NCBI GenBank assembly: GCA_005656395.1
Contig: SRSI01000044.1
Coordinates: 1,674,001-1,738,000 of the forward strand
Origin: Strongyloides papillosus
Taxonomy: Eukaryota > Nematoda > Chromadorea > Rhabditida > Strongyloididae
Reading direction: 5' to 3'
DNA: 64,000 nucleotides
Below, piece by piece: positions 38,367 through 51,409 of the stretch. The notes below the pieces were generated by a model, which was not told the origin of the DNA, did not search any database, and was given only the letters and a program-made list of their open reading frames with translations. The position numbers were made by a program, and so were the translations under genes. Positions within the stretch are counted from its first letter, which is position 1. Every line of letters begins with the position of its first letter.

Positions 38367-38870
38367 ATTTTCACTATCAAATACACTTAATTTTATACTG
38401 TTTAAGTAAAAGTTGAAGGATCTTTAAGTTGACACCAAAATATATCAGGTACGCAAGAGGGATTTTAATATTGGTAAGTTTCGCAATTGTGTTTTAATTT
38501 ATTCTTGTTAGATTAAATCTTGCATATTTTTTAAGTGGAGACCGAGAGATTTCATGTGATAAAAAATGTTTAGAAGTTGGTAAGTTTTGCAATTGTGTTT
38601 TAATTTATTCTTTTTAGATTAGATCTTGCATATTTTTTAAGTGGAGACCGGGGGATTTCATGTAATAAGAAACGTTTAGAAGTTGGTAAGTTTCATGAAT
38701 GTGTTTGAACCTATTCTTTTTAGATCAAAACATGTATATTCTTTAAATAATGACCTGAAGGTTCCAGGTGATAAGAAATATTTAATATGTAGTAAGTTTT
38801 GTAAATACATTTGATTTTATACTTTCTAGATAAAAATTAAAGGATCTCAGGTACCACCACTGGTAAATTT
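38367..38870. repeat. 106-bp tandem array with intron-like units, right end of element C
   Basis: The block starting TTGGTAAGTTT recurs at 38473, 38579, 38685 and (as AGTAAGTTT) 38791, a period of exactly 106 bp; a partial earlier unit starts near 38367. Each unit has a good donor (GGTAAGTTT) and, ~45 bp later, an acceptor (TTCTTTTTAG), so each looks like a short intron plus a ~60-bp exon. Likely subterminal repeats bound by the transposition proteins. Confidence 0.8.
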
Positions 38871-40574
38871 GATGGCTTTTTTGTTAATTTGTGTATATTT
38901 TGGGTATAATCTTTTTTATATTTGTGTACATTTTTTTTATATTGGTATTTGTGCCACTTATTTGTTTAATAAAACACTATACTATTTATAATATTGTGTT
39001 ATTTATTTTCTATATAAAAACAAGGTACCAATAAATTTGTGTCTTAAAGGGAAACTATAACTTTTTTAATAGAATACCAAGAAATTTGTCCTATAGTGAA
39101 ATAATTTAAAATTTTCTTTTTAGGACGCGAAAATCTCAATCAACCGTTTGAAACGGTAGTATTGTAAAGTCATAAACAGTACAATCTAACTGTTTATATA
39201 AAGTGAGCAACGAATACGATTTTTTTTAAAATAAAGTGTTAATTTGTATTTTTTGTAGACCATGGAGAAATTTGTCTTAGTAAAATGAAGTTTATTGTTA
39301 TTAAAAGATTTGATATTACTTTGGATACTTATATTAAAAACAAAAATCGACCATATTTTGATCATGTTGAATTGTATGATTTATTAAATGGAATTCTTAA
39401 TGCGCTATATTTTTTATACAAAAAAAATATTTGTTATAATGACCTTTAAAGCAGTAATGTAATGTTAAATCCAGATATAAGCAATCCTGTTTTAATTGAT
39501 TTTGGAAGTTGTTACGATCACGAAGCTAATATACCTTTTAATAGCATTTCTGGTACTCATGACTTTAGTGGATTATTTCTCCATAATTTAACTAATGGAT
39601 CAATATATGACGACATTACAAGTCTATATTTTAATTGCTTTACTTGGGCTACTGGTGAAAAATTTCCATGGCAAAATGACAATCAACTGTAAGTTTTTAT
39701 TAAATTGTTTAAAAATAAATGTTGCTATTGCTTATTCAATATTAGAATGTCTGTATTACCTATATATGTTTACATAAAGTCAAAGATATTTATCATTTTG
39801 TAGTGTTAATTAAGCTGTATTTCAAGTTTAAAATATCTATATCTTTTTATAATTTATAGACTTAAGACACCGAATTATTACATTGAAGAAAGAGTTAGAT
39901 TTCTTAATCGTGGATATGAACCGTTTCAAAATTCTTCTATCAATGTAAAATCAAAAGAAATTCTTGAGGTAATTCATGATGCTGTAATAAACAAAGAAAG
40001 TGATTATATGGCTATTAAAAACAAGATTTCTCAAGTTTATTTTTATAATTCATTGGTTTTGTCATTGTCCAAGGATTTTAAAAATCTCTCTCTTGATAGA
40101 GAAGTTATTTTTGATGATAATTATTTACGGAATATCCCATCTGATAACTTTGCACTTTTGTGTAGTTTTCAAGGAAATTACAATAGGTAGGTTTTAATAT
40201 CAGTCTGTGGAAAAAACTATGGTCGCTTATGTTTAGTATAGTTTCATAACTGAATATTCTATTTTAACATAAAATCATCTTTTTATTACTAAAAATCAAA
40301 TCTAAAAATGGGCCTATCGAAATGGAAAAGTATCTATTTTTTGTTTTATTATTTCGATGGTTATGTTTTGTGCGTACAGTTCTCTAGTTACAAAAAATGT
40401 TTTGCTAAAAACTTGGACAGTTCAGACAAAATACACAATTTAGGAATGGGACTGCTAAAATTGTCAAAATTGTTATCAGATACTACTGCAACTACATCTA
40501 CTAAAAATAATAAAAATAAAATTTCTATTTCTAACTTATTACTAGTAGATAAAGAATTTTTTTGGATATCTTGA

Positions 40575-42645
40575 GAAACAATATATTGTATGTTTAAAAA
40601 AATGTTTTTTACTGATAACCGTACTTTTATTAAATAATATCTAGAGTAAAGGATGGGCTTATGGATTTTTAAAAAGCATAAATATAGATTCATGTAACAT
40701 GACTGTCTTAACAAGGAGAAATGTAATTACAAATTTTTGTCTTAAAACTGTTGTATGCATGGAAAATCAACAAATACATTCCTAACATATTTAATAATCA
40801 TGTAATATTTTGCCTTCTCATATTTTTAAAGTAAAACAAATAAGAAACAATAATAAAATTATAGCAATTGACCTTAGAAATTTTTTATATCTTTTCTACA
40901 TTCTTCCTGGTTATCCTTCTTAATTTTCATTCAATGGTTCTAATAAAATGTAACTTTTTTATACCCATTCTATGTTAACTACAAACAAAATTACTAACAT
41001 ATTCTAATTCAACAGGATGTAATAAGAAATTAATATTTCAAATAAAATTCAGTTAGCTGTAAAAACAGAAGGAAACATTGGATCTGCATTTTCATAAAAA
41101 CATTTGTTTTAACACATTTTGGTAGTTTATTTATTAATGATTAATGCTATTTGTAAAAACTTGAAAATACTAGAATTACTTATGTTGTTATGATATCACA
41201 CAAGCATATTTAAATAAACCACGTATTAATGATATGATTCTTAAGAACCATGAACGTTTATATGCCAGTAAGAATATAGTCTTTTATCGAATGTTCTCAT
41301 TTGTACTTTACTCTTTGTACCTAAGGCTCTTCTATTTCTCATTTATTTTCTCTTATAGAATTATCTAGATCATGGGAAAAACATTATCCCAAAACTAACT
41401 CTTTGTTTTGTATTTCTAGAAGATTCTTTTTCTTTTTATATATAGTACAGATCTGTCATTTTATTTCATTTATACCTTTAGTCATTGTATAACTATTTCA
41501 TCATTTTAGTATATTTTAAGTTACCTACTTATTGTATATTTTAGGGTTAAACTACTGTTCTGAAAATCTGATATTCTTCTGGTGATAAGTTATCACAGAT
41601 CTGTTTTGTTCAACTGTAAGCTTTTATTAATTATCTTTATTGTATTATTTCCTTTGTATTCTAGAAGGCCTTAGTTGAATCCGTCACTTAGTTGATGTCT
41701 GATATTTAGTTACTTAAGTCTGTTAATTAAATTATTTTGCTTATTGTAATCTGTTTAATATTTGTGGTTTAAAATAAAAGGTATCTTTTGAGCGGTGCAA
41801 CACTCCAACAAAAACTATCTCTATAATTTTTACTTGCCATTATGAGTAAGTCATTAAGAGGTAATAAGAATTTTATGTATTTTGCGTTATGTATTAAAGT
41901 TGTGATTGATGAATTATTTGATAGCAGTTATTAAAATAAATAGCATTTAAAACAATTTTATTTGTAGAATTCTAAATTTAAATTAAGAAAGCCTGGAAAA
42001 TATTTTTTTTCATTTCCTTATTATCTATATATCACTTTAAGAAAATATATAAAAGCCTAATATTGTTAATAATATTACTCCTCCATGAAAAACTTTTTGA
42101 AGAGAATGTAAGAGACCTTAAAGTAAATGGAATTTGTTTATTCTCGTATATATTTAATATAAAAACAATACCTATTTCTGGAAACATTTGAAATATTAAA
42201 AATAGATAGGCTTTCTACAGGAAAGACTTCTAATTTAATAATGACAACATAAGAATTTTCAATATATTTCAGCAAAGTTAAGAAAATTGTAAAAGGATAC
42301 ATTATATTAGGGTTAATAAAATAATTTGAATTTTTAGGAAAGTTTATAAATATTGTTTTACATGTTTACAGTTCTCAGTGATTGAATGTTACAAAGAAGT
42401 GGTATTTAAAATAATATTATTTTTTCCTCACCATGGATAATAATCATTAAATTAATATATACATTTACCAAAGTTAAAGTGACCAATAAACCAAGAATTG
42501 ATAAAGGCTATTAGAAAATAAACTTAATGGCATGAATCTTAATTCTATTCATGCTCTATTATCTCCTACTTTTTAATACACAATGTTACCAATGAATAGC
42601 ATTTCCAGTTCTATTATTTCTACTTTTAAATACCGTATTGATACT
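40575..42645. other. AT-rich stretch inside element B
   Basis: Downstream of the kinase. No open frame of coding quality and no clear repeat; probably decayed transposon sequence. Confidence 0.4.
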
Positions 42646-42649
42646 CTAC

Positions 42650-43340
42650 TTTACGTACCTTAATTGCTTCAAGTGCCACAACTGCCGCTTTACCAGATGT
42701 CATGAAACGTGTTCAGCAACAAACTATGGAAATCCAATGACAAATTTGACAGGATAATCTATCACAACTCCACTCTCCTTAAAAAAACACTCCTGTGATG
42801 CCTTCAAACGAACAAAATTCAATTTGTACTTTCTCATTATTATTTGAATTGGACATAACATGATAATAATACTTTAAAAACTATCAAATTTGTACAATAT
42901 ATTGGAAGAGCCAAAAAATGCCAATAAAGATCCTAAAAGAGATTCTATCGCAAACAAGGGTACGTGTATTGTATGGAAGCAGAAAAAACTTACCTGTATT
43001 GAAGAAAGTTTAACAACTCATATGTGCTTCAACATGTCTTGTCCAATTGTCACATAGTTTTCTCAAAACCTGCTATCAAAATTTTACAAAAACGTAAAAG
43101 TGAAAATTATATTCAATGCATGACTCAAACATCTTCACTACTCAGTCTGGTAAATTGCCTGGTGTTGTTTTTTTATTATAAAAAAAAATGTAATTGAGTC
43201 ATCATTACTTCAAAAAATTGTTTTGTATCTTGTTGAACGATACCACAACAAAAAAATGAATGAAACCGCTCTGGAAAATATGTCTATCTTGGGAAATACT
43301 TTAGAGGAGGCTGCTCAAGGACTTCCTAATTTATAAAAAA
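42650..43340 (+). pseudogene. Decayed gene in element B, unidentified
   Basis: Base composition rises here and several frames look coding but are broken by stops: a Ser/Thr-rich piece (SSATTAALPDVMKRVQQQ, ~42665-42735), NTPVMPSNEQNSICTF (~42790-42835), KILQKRKSENYIQCMT (~43080-43130) and MNETALENMSILGNTLEEAA (~43258-43317). It occupies the place where element A has its 410-aa gene and has a similar Ser/Thr/Pro-rich part, so it may be the remnant of that gene; this is a guess. Confidence 0.35.
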
Positions 43341-44289
43341 TTTTATTTACAAGATATTTTATATGTATTAATTAAATTAGTTAATCTGCTTTTTACTTTT
43401 ATATGATATACTTAAAATGATAACTATAATATTGTTAAACTATAATTTTTTTATTGTAAATGAAATAAATTCTTAAAGATAGAAGTTTAAAATATTTAAA
43501 CATGAATTAAGCTTATTTTTAAAGTTTTTATATTTATTTTAAGCTTATTACTTTTCTTACTTTAACAAATGTATATATTAGATGAGTTTGAAAAAATCTT
43601 TATATACAGTCAAAAATATATCATATCTTAATTCAAGAATATTGTTGTATAAGAGTAAAACAATTTCAAAATATTACATTGTGCAAAAGTTTAAGAAAAT
43701 TCTGAACATTTTTTTGATATAAAGTTACTTTTAAAAAATGTATTATTGAAAGATAACGTAACAGATAATGTTTTTTTACTGCATAAAAATAAAATTTATT
43801 AAACTTTGTTTTAAATAATAAATTGTAAATTCTAATCTATGTAAGACAATACATAATAAATATAAAAATATGACATTCAAGAGTTCTAATTTTTAATATT
43901 TTGAAGCTATAATTACGTAAATTAAAAGTTTTCATTATACAAACCTTTTACAATTATGTTTTTCTATATTTAATCACTAGAATAAAAATTTTTAATATGC
44001 AAATTTCTTTTAATGAGAACACAATTGTATTGAGAAATAGAAAAAAAATCAAATGTTAATTGCACATATTGAATATGAATATTATATTGACACTATATAA
44101 ATTTTCATACAAAATTATATGGTAAAGAAAAGATAATATGATTGAATTTAATAACATTTTTTATTGTAAATTAAAACAATTAACTGAATTTTGTAAAACA
44201 ATTCACCATGATTTTGTATAATGAGATCAACTGTTCTCAATATACAAATCATATATAAAATGTAAGAAATGAGAACACATTTTTTTGTG

Positions 44290-44815
44290 TGAATATGCTA
44301 CATATTTGTAAAAATTGCTACATCTTATTACATTTTTGCGACACGTATCTTTCATACCAAAAAAATTATTCTTCAACATAATTTAGGTATGTTAAAGAGT
44401 AAAATAATATTATTAAAATAAAGTGGAATTGAATTGGAAAAAGTGACTTTCGCTTGTCTATTGGGTAACAAAAATGGTTTTTTTAAGAAACTTATTTTTT
44501 GATTATTCCATTGGATTCAGTTCACACACGGCAACGATCTTTAAAGCGACCCCTACCCTAATTAAGTTAAAAAAGAGACGATGGAAATCAACTTGTCCGT
44601 GGTCACCTATGTTCAAGCGAAATGACATTAAAAAAAAAGAAAAAATATGAATAACCATGAACAAGCAAATGTCTACCGTCTGAAAAAAGATGGCCAAATT
44701 GGTCAAAAAGATGTAGCAAAAATGACAAAAATGGCGCAAATTGATAAAAAAGATGGCGCAAAATGTCAAAAGATGTAGCAAATTTTACAAAGATGTAGCA
44801 TATTTGATGTAGATA
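44290..44815. repeat. GCTACATC subterminal motif cluster of element B
   Basis: Forward motifs at 44296-44345 (GCTACATATTTG, TTGCTACATCTTATTAC, TTTTTGCGAC) and inverse motifs at about 44668-44812 (AAGATGTAGCAAAAATG, ATGGCGCAAA, repeated with ~17-20 bp spacing) face one another. The reading frame through 44503-44781 is a by-product of this repeat. Probably transposase-binding sites near the right end. Confidence 0.6.
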
Positions 44816-46034
44816 ACTCTTAAATTCTGGGGTTCAAAAGACATTATGAAAACAATTTAGAGCATCAAATGTGAAAATTTCATAAAATACAATTTATAAT
44901 AATTCAAACGATTGAAATATATTTAAAAAATGTACTGTAATATGTTAAAAATGTCTTTTTGTTTATAAAAGTGTTTGTAATTTTACATAGAATTAAATTC
45001 TAACCTTGTATTTTAAAATGTATTGTAGAAAACAACTTATGTTCCAAAATAAAAATAGTATACTAAAAAAAGAGAAACTTATTTTAATAATTCACTAATT
45101 ATTGTTTTAATTTTTCATGTACAAAATAATTGTGATAAAATTAGTCGCAAATAAAAAAAATTTGAATTTTATTTGGTGGGACAAATTTATTACATTTCAT
45201 GTAAACCTGTGTCCTTTTTTTTCTGTGTGTAGTTAGTGCACAAATTATTAACTAATTGTTAATTATTGAGAAATGATAAAAATAAGGTGCACTAGATATA
45301 AATTTAAATTAATAATGAATATATTTTATATAACATTTTTATAATTTGCAAGATCTTTAGATATTAAATTTATTTTTTTAAGTACTAAAAAAAGTATAAA
45401 ACTAGTTTTTTTTATTAATCATAACTTTCTTGAATCTTAACGGAAACAAACGTAGTTATGCTCATTCTATAGAGCATCGTTTACTTAATCAGAATAATGA
45501 TGCCACATTTGTGAGAATTCTTTCAATCGGCTTTAATTTTGAAAAAAGTACGAAATTTTGTCAGAAATCGTGGTTTTTTTTTGTTTTAATTTAAAATTAA
45601 ACAATGTTAATAAAGTCTAACATTTATAGTATTAGTAATTCTAGTTAGAAAAAATTAAGCTTCCGATCTGTAAAAGAATTATTTTAACATCTCTTCAATT
45701 AAAAAAGTTACATGCTTAAATAGAGCAAAAAAAAAGTTTTTTTTCAAGGGGCCATTATTCCTGATTGGACCATAATTTTTTAACAAGAAAAAAATGAAAA
45801 AATATTACTTCGCTTATATACTGTTATCTTGAAGACCGAGAAGATCCCTCTAAGTATTAATTAAATATGAGAATGTGGATGAGTGAGTCATTCATTTATT
45901 ATCTCAAAACACGTACAATATATAATATATTTAATATTTAAATTACCTTTAAATTTCAATATAACAAAGCTATATGCACATTGTCATATTTTCTTTATGA
46001 ATACATAATAAAATTTTGGAAATATAAATTTTAA

Positions 46035-46425
46035 TTGTCTTTACATAAACTTAAAATACACTCAATTCATACTAAAAAGTTTGTCGATTATATAAATTCT
46101 AATTGGATAGAAAAAAAAGAATGTTATCTTCATGAGCAAATGTCAATACATGTATTAGAAACTTCTACAAATGAAGCATGTGAAAAGTTTCATTCTAATA
46201 TGAAAAAATATTCTTTATTTTTAAAAAAAGTGCTGTGTTAATAAAGTGTGTAGAGTGCTTAAATTAACGGAAATAAAATATTGTAAAAGATAATTGAAAA
46301 ATAAAAAATTTGAAAAACCATTAAATATGACATTATTATATAGAATGAACCAAGATGTAATTGAAAAGTTTGATAATACAAATCTCATGGAGTATTCGAA
46401 ATCTGTTAATAAGAATAAAAATTAG
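46035..46425 (+). pseudogene. MULE-type transposase C-terminal relic
   Basis: The 68-codon frame at 46035-46241 reads FVDYINSNWIEKKE...ETSTNEACEKFHSNMKKY, matching the pattern of MULE transposase tails, where F-x-Y-F-x-x-x-W-I is followed by R-T-N-N-x-x-E-x-x-H-x-x-L. A shifted piece (KPLNMTLLYRMNQDVIEK, ~46315-46370) continues it. The catalytic part is absent. Confidence 0.45.
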
Positions 46426-46429
46426 TTTT

Positions 46430-47860
46430 GTTATTGCTTATTGTTTATTTTTGTCTAGAAATTTAAATTTTAAAATGAATGTTGCTTCCATTCAAAAAAA
46501 TGTCACAACAAAATGGATGAATTGAAGTTTTTTTAATTAAATTCTAATAGATCAGTTAAATTGAACTTTAAATTTCTCAAATACAAAATTTTTTTTATAT
46601 AAAGCTACTTTTAAAATTTTAGCAACACTGCTATATCGTATTTAGTCGGCTCACTAACCTGATTTCCGTTATGTAATCTATTATTAACAGTAAATCCTAT
46701 TTCTGCATATTTATTTCCATTTGGTAAGGTATTGAAAAACTATTTTCTGTTACAGTTTGTCTTTTTTGACCTCTTGTTTCTGCTATTGTAATCGAATTAA
46801 AAAGCGACAAACTCATAAATAAAATATTAAAGACATTTATTAAATGCAAGATTGTAGTTAATAATAGAAAAATTATCTTTATGTGGTGACTTAAGACCTT
46901 ATAAGGAAAGCACAAATAGTTGTTTTTTTAATATGACAGGCACAACTTTACCAGAGACTATTATTTTGTAACATTTGGAATTGTTTTTAAAGAGTAACAG
47001 ATATTTTTATTCAGGATAAGTCATGTTATGTATCATACTTTTTGTTAATATTGGTATATAATAAACGTATTTAAAGACTAAATTCAGATGTGATGAATAT
47101 AAAGTGCCACTATCTACGTGTTAGTTTTTTTTAAGCTATTTATATAAATACAATACGTTTCTATTAATTTAGTATTCACCAGTGGCAAAATAAAAGTTAA
47201 AATGGAAGGACTTTTTAAGAACAGTAATGGTATTTTAGAATATAAGAAATAAGATATTCAACAGACGTGTTAAAGGGAATCCCTGAAGGTAAAACTTTAA
47301 TGAAAAAAATAATTAATTACAGGATAAAAGTGCTTTATAAATATTCTTATTTTGAAATAGATAGTAATAAGATGATTTCACTACTAATCATACCACAACC
47401 TGTAAATATTTATAAAATTTATTAAACCAATAATTATAGATTAAAAATAAAATTAAAAAGTATATATATACTGAGAAAACTATAAGTAAAAATTTTATTT
47501 AAACATAATATTGGTGTATGCCCCTAAAATAATACAATACAATAATCACTAAACATTTAGTATAATTAGTGATAAAGAGATAGTGATAAAATTTGGGGTA
47601 TCGATAAAAGTGACATAATAAAAATATAGATCTTGGAAAGTGTACATTATTTTGCAATAGTTACACTTGAATAGTATATTAATTTTCTTGAGGCAGTAGT
47701 AAAGCAATGACCTTTACCTTTAAATGTTTTATACATCATTACTTATACAAATAAAGTAATTAATCCATTGTCAAAAATAACCATAAAAATAGAACATATA
47801 AAAAAGCAGGAATAATCGTTAATAAGTAATTATTTCTTGAATGATTGCTCAAATGTTAAT
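46430..47860. other. AT-rich stretch, nothing recognised
   Basis: About 1.4 kb without credible ORF, RNA gene or inverted-repeat element. Confidence 0.4.
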
Positions 47861-47865
47861 TTAAA

Positions 47866-48030
47866 TTCTATGTAAATTCTTCAAAATCGAGATCATTTTA
47901 AATTCATTGGCCGAATGTTCTAAATAGCATAATTGTTGTTGTGCTTTATCCTTCTCTACAATGTTATTTTTAAGTATTTCAATGTAATCCTCAAACTCGA
48001 TTGTGTCCAAGGTTGTATCTGATCTTTTCT
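47866..48030 (-). pseudogene. Coiled-coil-type gene fragment
   Basis: Minus-strand frame reads RSDTTLDTIEFEDYIEILKN then NIVEKDKAQQQLCYLEHSAN, about 55 codons before a stop. Composition is coding-like against the AT background. No start or splice partner found. Product unknown. Confidence 0.3.
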
Positions 48031-48452
48031 TGAAATTGCCAAGTTATTTATGGATAAGATAAATCTTGGTTTTTCCTTCTTGAAGCCTTTAAATTATATA
48101 CAATAATACATTCTTTCTGAACTTTTTCGTAAAATAAATCAAAAGATATACCAGTTGCTTGCAATTTCAGGATCAACAACATTGATTGCGATAACATTTT
48201 AGTAACTTAAATTTATATTAACATGTAGATATTTAGTCAACTTGGAAATGAGTTTAAAGACTCATTCCTTAAATAAAATTGACATTCTGTATAATTTTAC
48301 TATTATCACAAAAAAATGTTATTTAAGGTTGCTTTTTTTATCAATGCCAACAAATGATTACTGTCGAGATAACTAATATATTTTTTTTAGAAAATATTTA
48401 ATTATTTTGTACAATCAGATTTTTTAGTTTTTATGGAGAATTACATACATTT

Positions 48453-48574
48453 ATATTCCAGAAGCTAGAATTCTCAGTGAGCTTCTTAAAGTTAAAACCT
48501 ACGAAACTGAAAAAATTTCAAGTCTTTTTTCAACATTAGAAGAAGAAATATTTATGATTTCTCATAAGCTTTAG
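48453..48574 (+). pseudogene. Terminal exon fragment, helical protein
   Basis: After 'atattccag' the frame reads ARILSELLKVKTYETEKISS and on to FSTLEEEIFMISHKL and a TAG stop. Helical and charged, coding-like. No upstream exon recognised. Confidence 0.3.
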
Positions 48575-48789
48575 AAAAATAATTCAAGATAAATATATTT
48601 TGTGATTGTCTTCTATAACGATTAATAAAATTTACATAAGAATGCTTAATTATATATTAATATTAAGTTTCTAGGAATGACTATATAATGAAATTAATTT
48701 TATTTTCCAAGTAATATAAAAAATAACAATGATTGCATAAATTAGTATGGAATCGTTTATTATATACAAAAAAGTTTATTTTTCATTCT

Positions 48790-49080
48790 TAAGTATTATT
48801 TCTCTTAAATTTTTTATAGCATCGTATTTATCACCTATTCCTTCGCGACTTCTAAGTACTTTTCAACAAACAGTAATTTTCTCTCAAAATCAAAGCATTT
48901 TTTTAATAGGTCATTAAAATTCATCAGCAAAGTAAAAATTTATAACAGACTTTATTTTTTCAAGCACTTTATTTTCACTTTGTTTATTTCGTCAAGCAAT
49001 TTTTTAGACATATTCATTCTTTCTTCTAGTTCTTTCATTTTATCATAGAAAGCCTTTTTGACAGATACAAAGCTATCCAT
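48790..49080 (-). pseudogene. Small coiled-coil gene, broken or spliced
   Basis: ATG at 49080 opens 42 codons (MDSFVSVKKAFYDKMKELEE...), then shifted frames continue with NDLLKKCFDFERKLLFVEKY (~48840-48910) and GDKYDAIKNLREIILKNEK (~48780-48835) to a stop. Heptad-like pattern. Either short introns or frameshifts separate the pieces. Confidence 0.35.
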
Positions 49081-49674
49081 TATAGAATTATTAACGCGAC
49101 AATAAAATATATTTTAAAATTTATTTCTCTAGAAGTCATGTAAAAATAAATTGTATTTATAGGTTATGAGAAAAATCTGAATTCCATTTTGTCTTAAGAG
49201 TATTTTTATATAAGTATGTACAAAAGTTAGATCATATTTCTTAAGAAATATATTATAAGATATCGTTTTAGGGTATATTTACTCTATATAAAATTCAAAA
49301 AAAAAATTTAAAAAACTCAGATTTTATATGTAATTTTATTACAATATGACATATAAAAGTGGACACTTGTATACTTATTACTATCTATGTGGACCTCAAG
49401 AGTCTCCTAACACACAATTTCTAGATTACCTAGAACTCAAATTAAAATAAAAATACAATATCACATATTTAAATAAAATATGACTTCATAAAACAATAGT
49501 TAGTAATAGTGACAATTTGATTACTACCGTAGCCTTAAATACTATTAAAAGTTCACGAATTTTATTATCATTTGTCGATTAGTGTTGGATTGTTTTATTT
49601 CAGGATAAAACAAGTTGAAATAAGCTTTTTGTTTTAAAATTTTACTACATTAAAAATTTTAGTTTACTGAATAT

Positions 49675-49836
49675 ATGGAGAATACTTTTGGAAAAATAAA
49701 GAATCTACAAACACGTTTAGAAAATAAATTTATGACGGTATTGAAAAGTATGAGCAGTACTCATAGCCTATTAGTCTCATATGTTAAAAGAATTAAGTTA
49801 TTTTATTCAAACTTAACAAGACTTTACAAAAATTAA
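49675..49836 (+). CDS. Possible 53-aa helical protein
   Basis: Complete ATG-to-TAA frame reading MENTFGKIKNLQTRLENKFM then a helical charged stretch ending LTRLYKN. Too short for the usual ORF cut-offs but of good composition. In style it resembles the fragments at 48790-49080 and 1789-1880. It may be one exon of a larger gene. Confidence 0.3.
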   Translation: MENTFGKIKNLQTRLENKFMTVLKSMSSTHSLLVSYVKRIKLFYSNLTRLYKN

Positions 49837-50222
49837 AAAAAAAGCAGAGCTAATTCAAGAATAACCAAAATTGAGTGTCAAAATATATTAATATTCATAT
49901 TAAACTACTTACTAAAATAGCACAATGAATAACTTATCCTTGCATACTTTTTTTATACTCATTATTTTGGGATACCACACTATTTTAAACTCTTCTATCC
50001 ATAATATTTCTTTTCATTTTAATTAGAATATACTTTAGTTATCTAAAATTAGTGTTTGTAAATAATATTCTCCTTAGCTTTTCATGAACGTCTATGTTTT
50101 ATTCTGGAATCGTTTGTATATATTGGTTTAACATCCTTGGGTGTTTTATTATGTTCAACTCTTATAAAAACTTAATTCTTGATCCTATAATTTGTTATTT
50201 CTTGCTTTGTACAAAAGATCTA

Positions 50223-50460
50223 GTCTGAAATAGTGGACGCATTCTTTTAGAATACCAATTTCACTGAAATTTTAAACAGACATTATGTTTTAAGTAATGT
50301 TTGAGCCGCGGTTGAAAGTTACTTTGTATGGAAGTGATGCCAAAGTAAAACTTAATTATTTCGTTGAAATACTATAAAGTCCCTATAAAAATATAGTGGT
50401 GGGTTTTACTTATACGTAGAACACTTTTTTGTCAAGACAAATGCGTCCACTATTTTAGAC
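50223..50460. mobile_element. ~240-bp MITE
   Basis: Inverted ends GTCTGAAATAGTGGACGCATT (first 20 bases from 50223) and AATGCGTCCACTATTTTAGAC (ending 50460). Left flank TA; right flank TTTA, so the duplication is unclear. No ORF. Confidence 0.75.
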
Positions 50461-50662
50461 TTTAGCCTATAACAAATATTAGCTTACCTGATGTAATATA
50501 AGGCAAATTTTTTTTCATCTGTATAAAGAAATATTTCTTGGACTAATAATACTATAAATAAAATTACATAATTATATGCTGCATGATATGCGTATACACG
50601 TAAATATGAATATATTATCTTATTATTAGTATTTTATATTTTATAAATATATAAAGTGACTA

Positions 50663-50935
50663 GCGAAGGCTTTTGTTTAAGACTGTTTTGTTGACCTTTT
50701 TCCACATTTGAGTACTTTAGTTTACTAGTAGCAAATTATTACTTTATAAATATATCAAAGATTTAATTCAAGGATACAATAAAAAAATTGATTTTTATTA
50801 CTCTTATTTATAATTATATTTAATTTTCTTTTGACAACTACCATTTTAACTTTTAGAATTACAAATTTTATATAAAAAATTTTTATTTTTTTAAAATATT
50901 ATTTACAGAATTATATCTTAAACAGAAACCTTCGC
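50663..50935. mobile_element. 273-bp MITE with GCGAAGG ends
   Basis: Inverted ends GCGAAGGCTTTTGTTTAAGA and TCTTAAACAGAAACCTTCGC with TA at 50661-50662 and 50936-50937. No ORF. Confidence 0.8.
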
Positions 50936-51409
50936 TAGCTACCCTGTAGAAGGCTTTTATGATCAATAGCCTTTCTAATAAATTATTTTATCATTTTCTC
51001 TGAAGCTATTGATAAGCTAAGTTCATTATTAATCTACAGCATATAATAAAATTATTGTAGAAAAAAAGATATCTTTGAAATATTATTATATCAACCGGTA
51101 TTCAAACGGAACATATATAAAGTAAGTTAAAAAGACTCTAAAACCAATTTTCATTGTATCATCCAATTAAATACAAACTCTTTCAGACCCTCCTCAATGA
51201 ATGTACTTAATTCTCTCAATTAAACGGCCACTTAATGAGATTCTGTCGTTGAAAAATTAATATCATCTATTACTCTTGAAATTCTTTCTATGGTTTCCAA
51301 ATTTTTTTTTATTAAGTAAGCTAACTTCTAGAATTTTCAGTATCTACATTTTTTTCTAAAACTAATATTAAATTACTAAGTTTCTTGATCTTACAAAATT
51401 TTCATTTTT

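Larger units (their letters stand above)
34452..39157. mobile_element. Element C: 4.7-kb TNP2-type transposon nested in B
   Basis: Ends are near-palindromic inverted repeats, CTGTTTCAAACGGTAGG at ~34452 and CCGTTTGAAACGG ending ~39157, with TA on each side. Left subterminal zone has a ~44-bp direct duplication (34466-34545); right subterminal zone has a 106-bp tandem array (38367-38870). It carries only a transposase and one accessory gene, convergent. Both are fully open, so C looks like the youngest and possibly active element here. Confidence 0.75.
33926..40574 (+). pseudogene. Four-exon protein kinase with RNase H-like tail, two nonsense codons (element B)
   Basis: Exons 33926-34169, 39259-39688, 39860-40186 and 40331-40574 join in phase 1, 2, 2 and total exactly 415 codons. 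The first intron is 5.1 kb because element C sits in it. Homologous to the kinase of element A: VCIKI with the ATP lysine, YNDL-stop-SSN at the catalytic loop, LIDFGS at the DFG site (canonical here), GTHDF, and the tail FDGYVLCVQF...ISNLLLVDKEFF matching the RNase H-like part. In-frame TAA at 34010 lies in the glycine-loop region; TAA at 39447 replaces the catalytic-loop lysine by one base change (AAA to TAA). Splice signals are all still good, so inactivation seems recent. Confidence 0.8.

Noticed and set aside
44503..44781. 92-codon minus-strand frame
   Set aside because: It runs through the GCTACATC repeat cluster and is low complexity.
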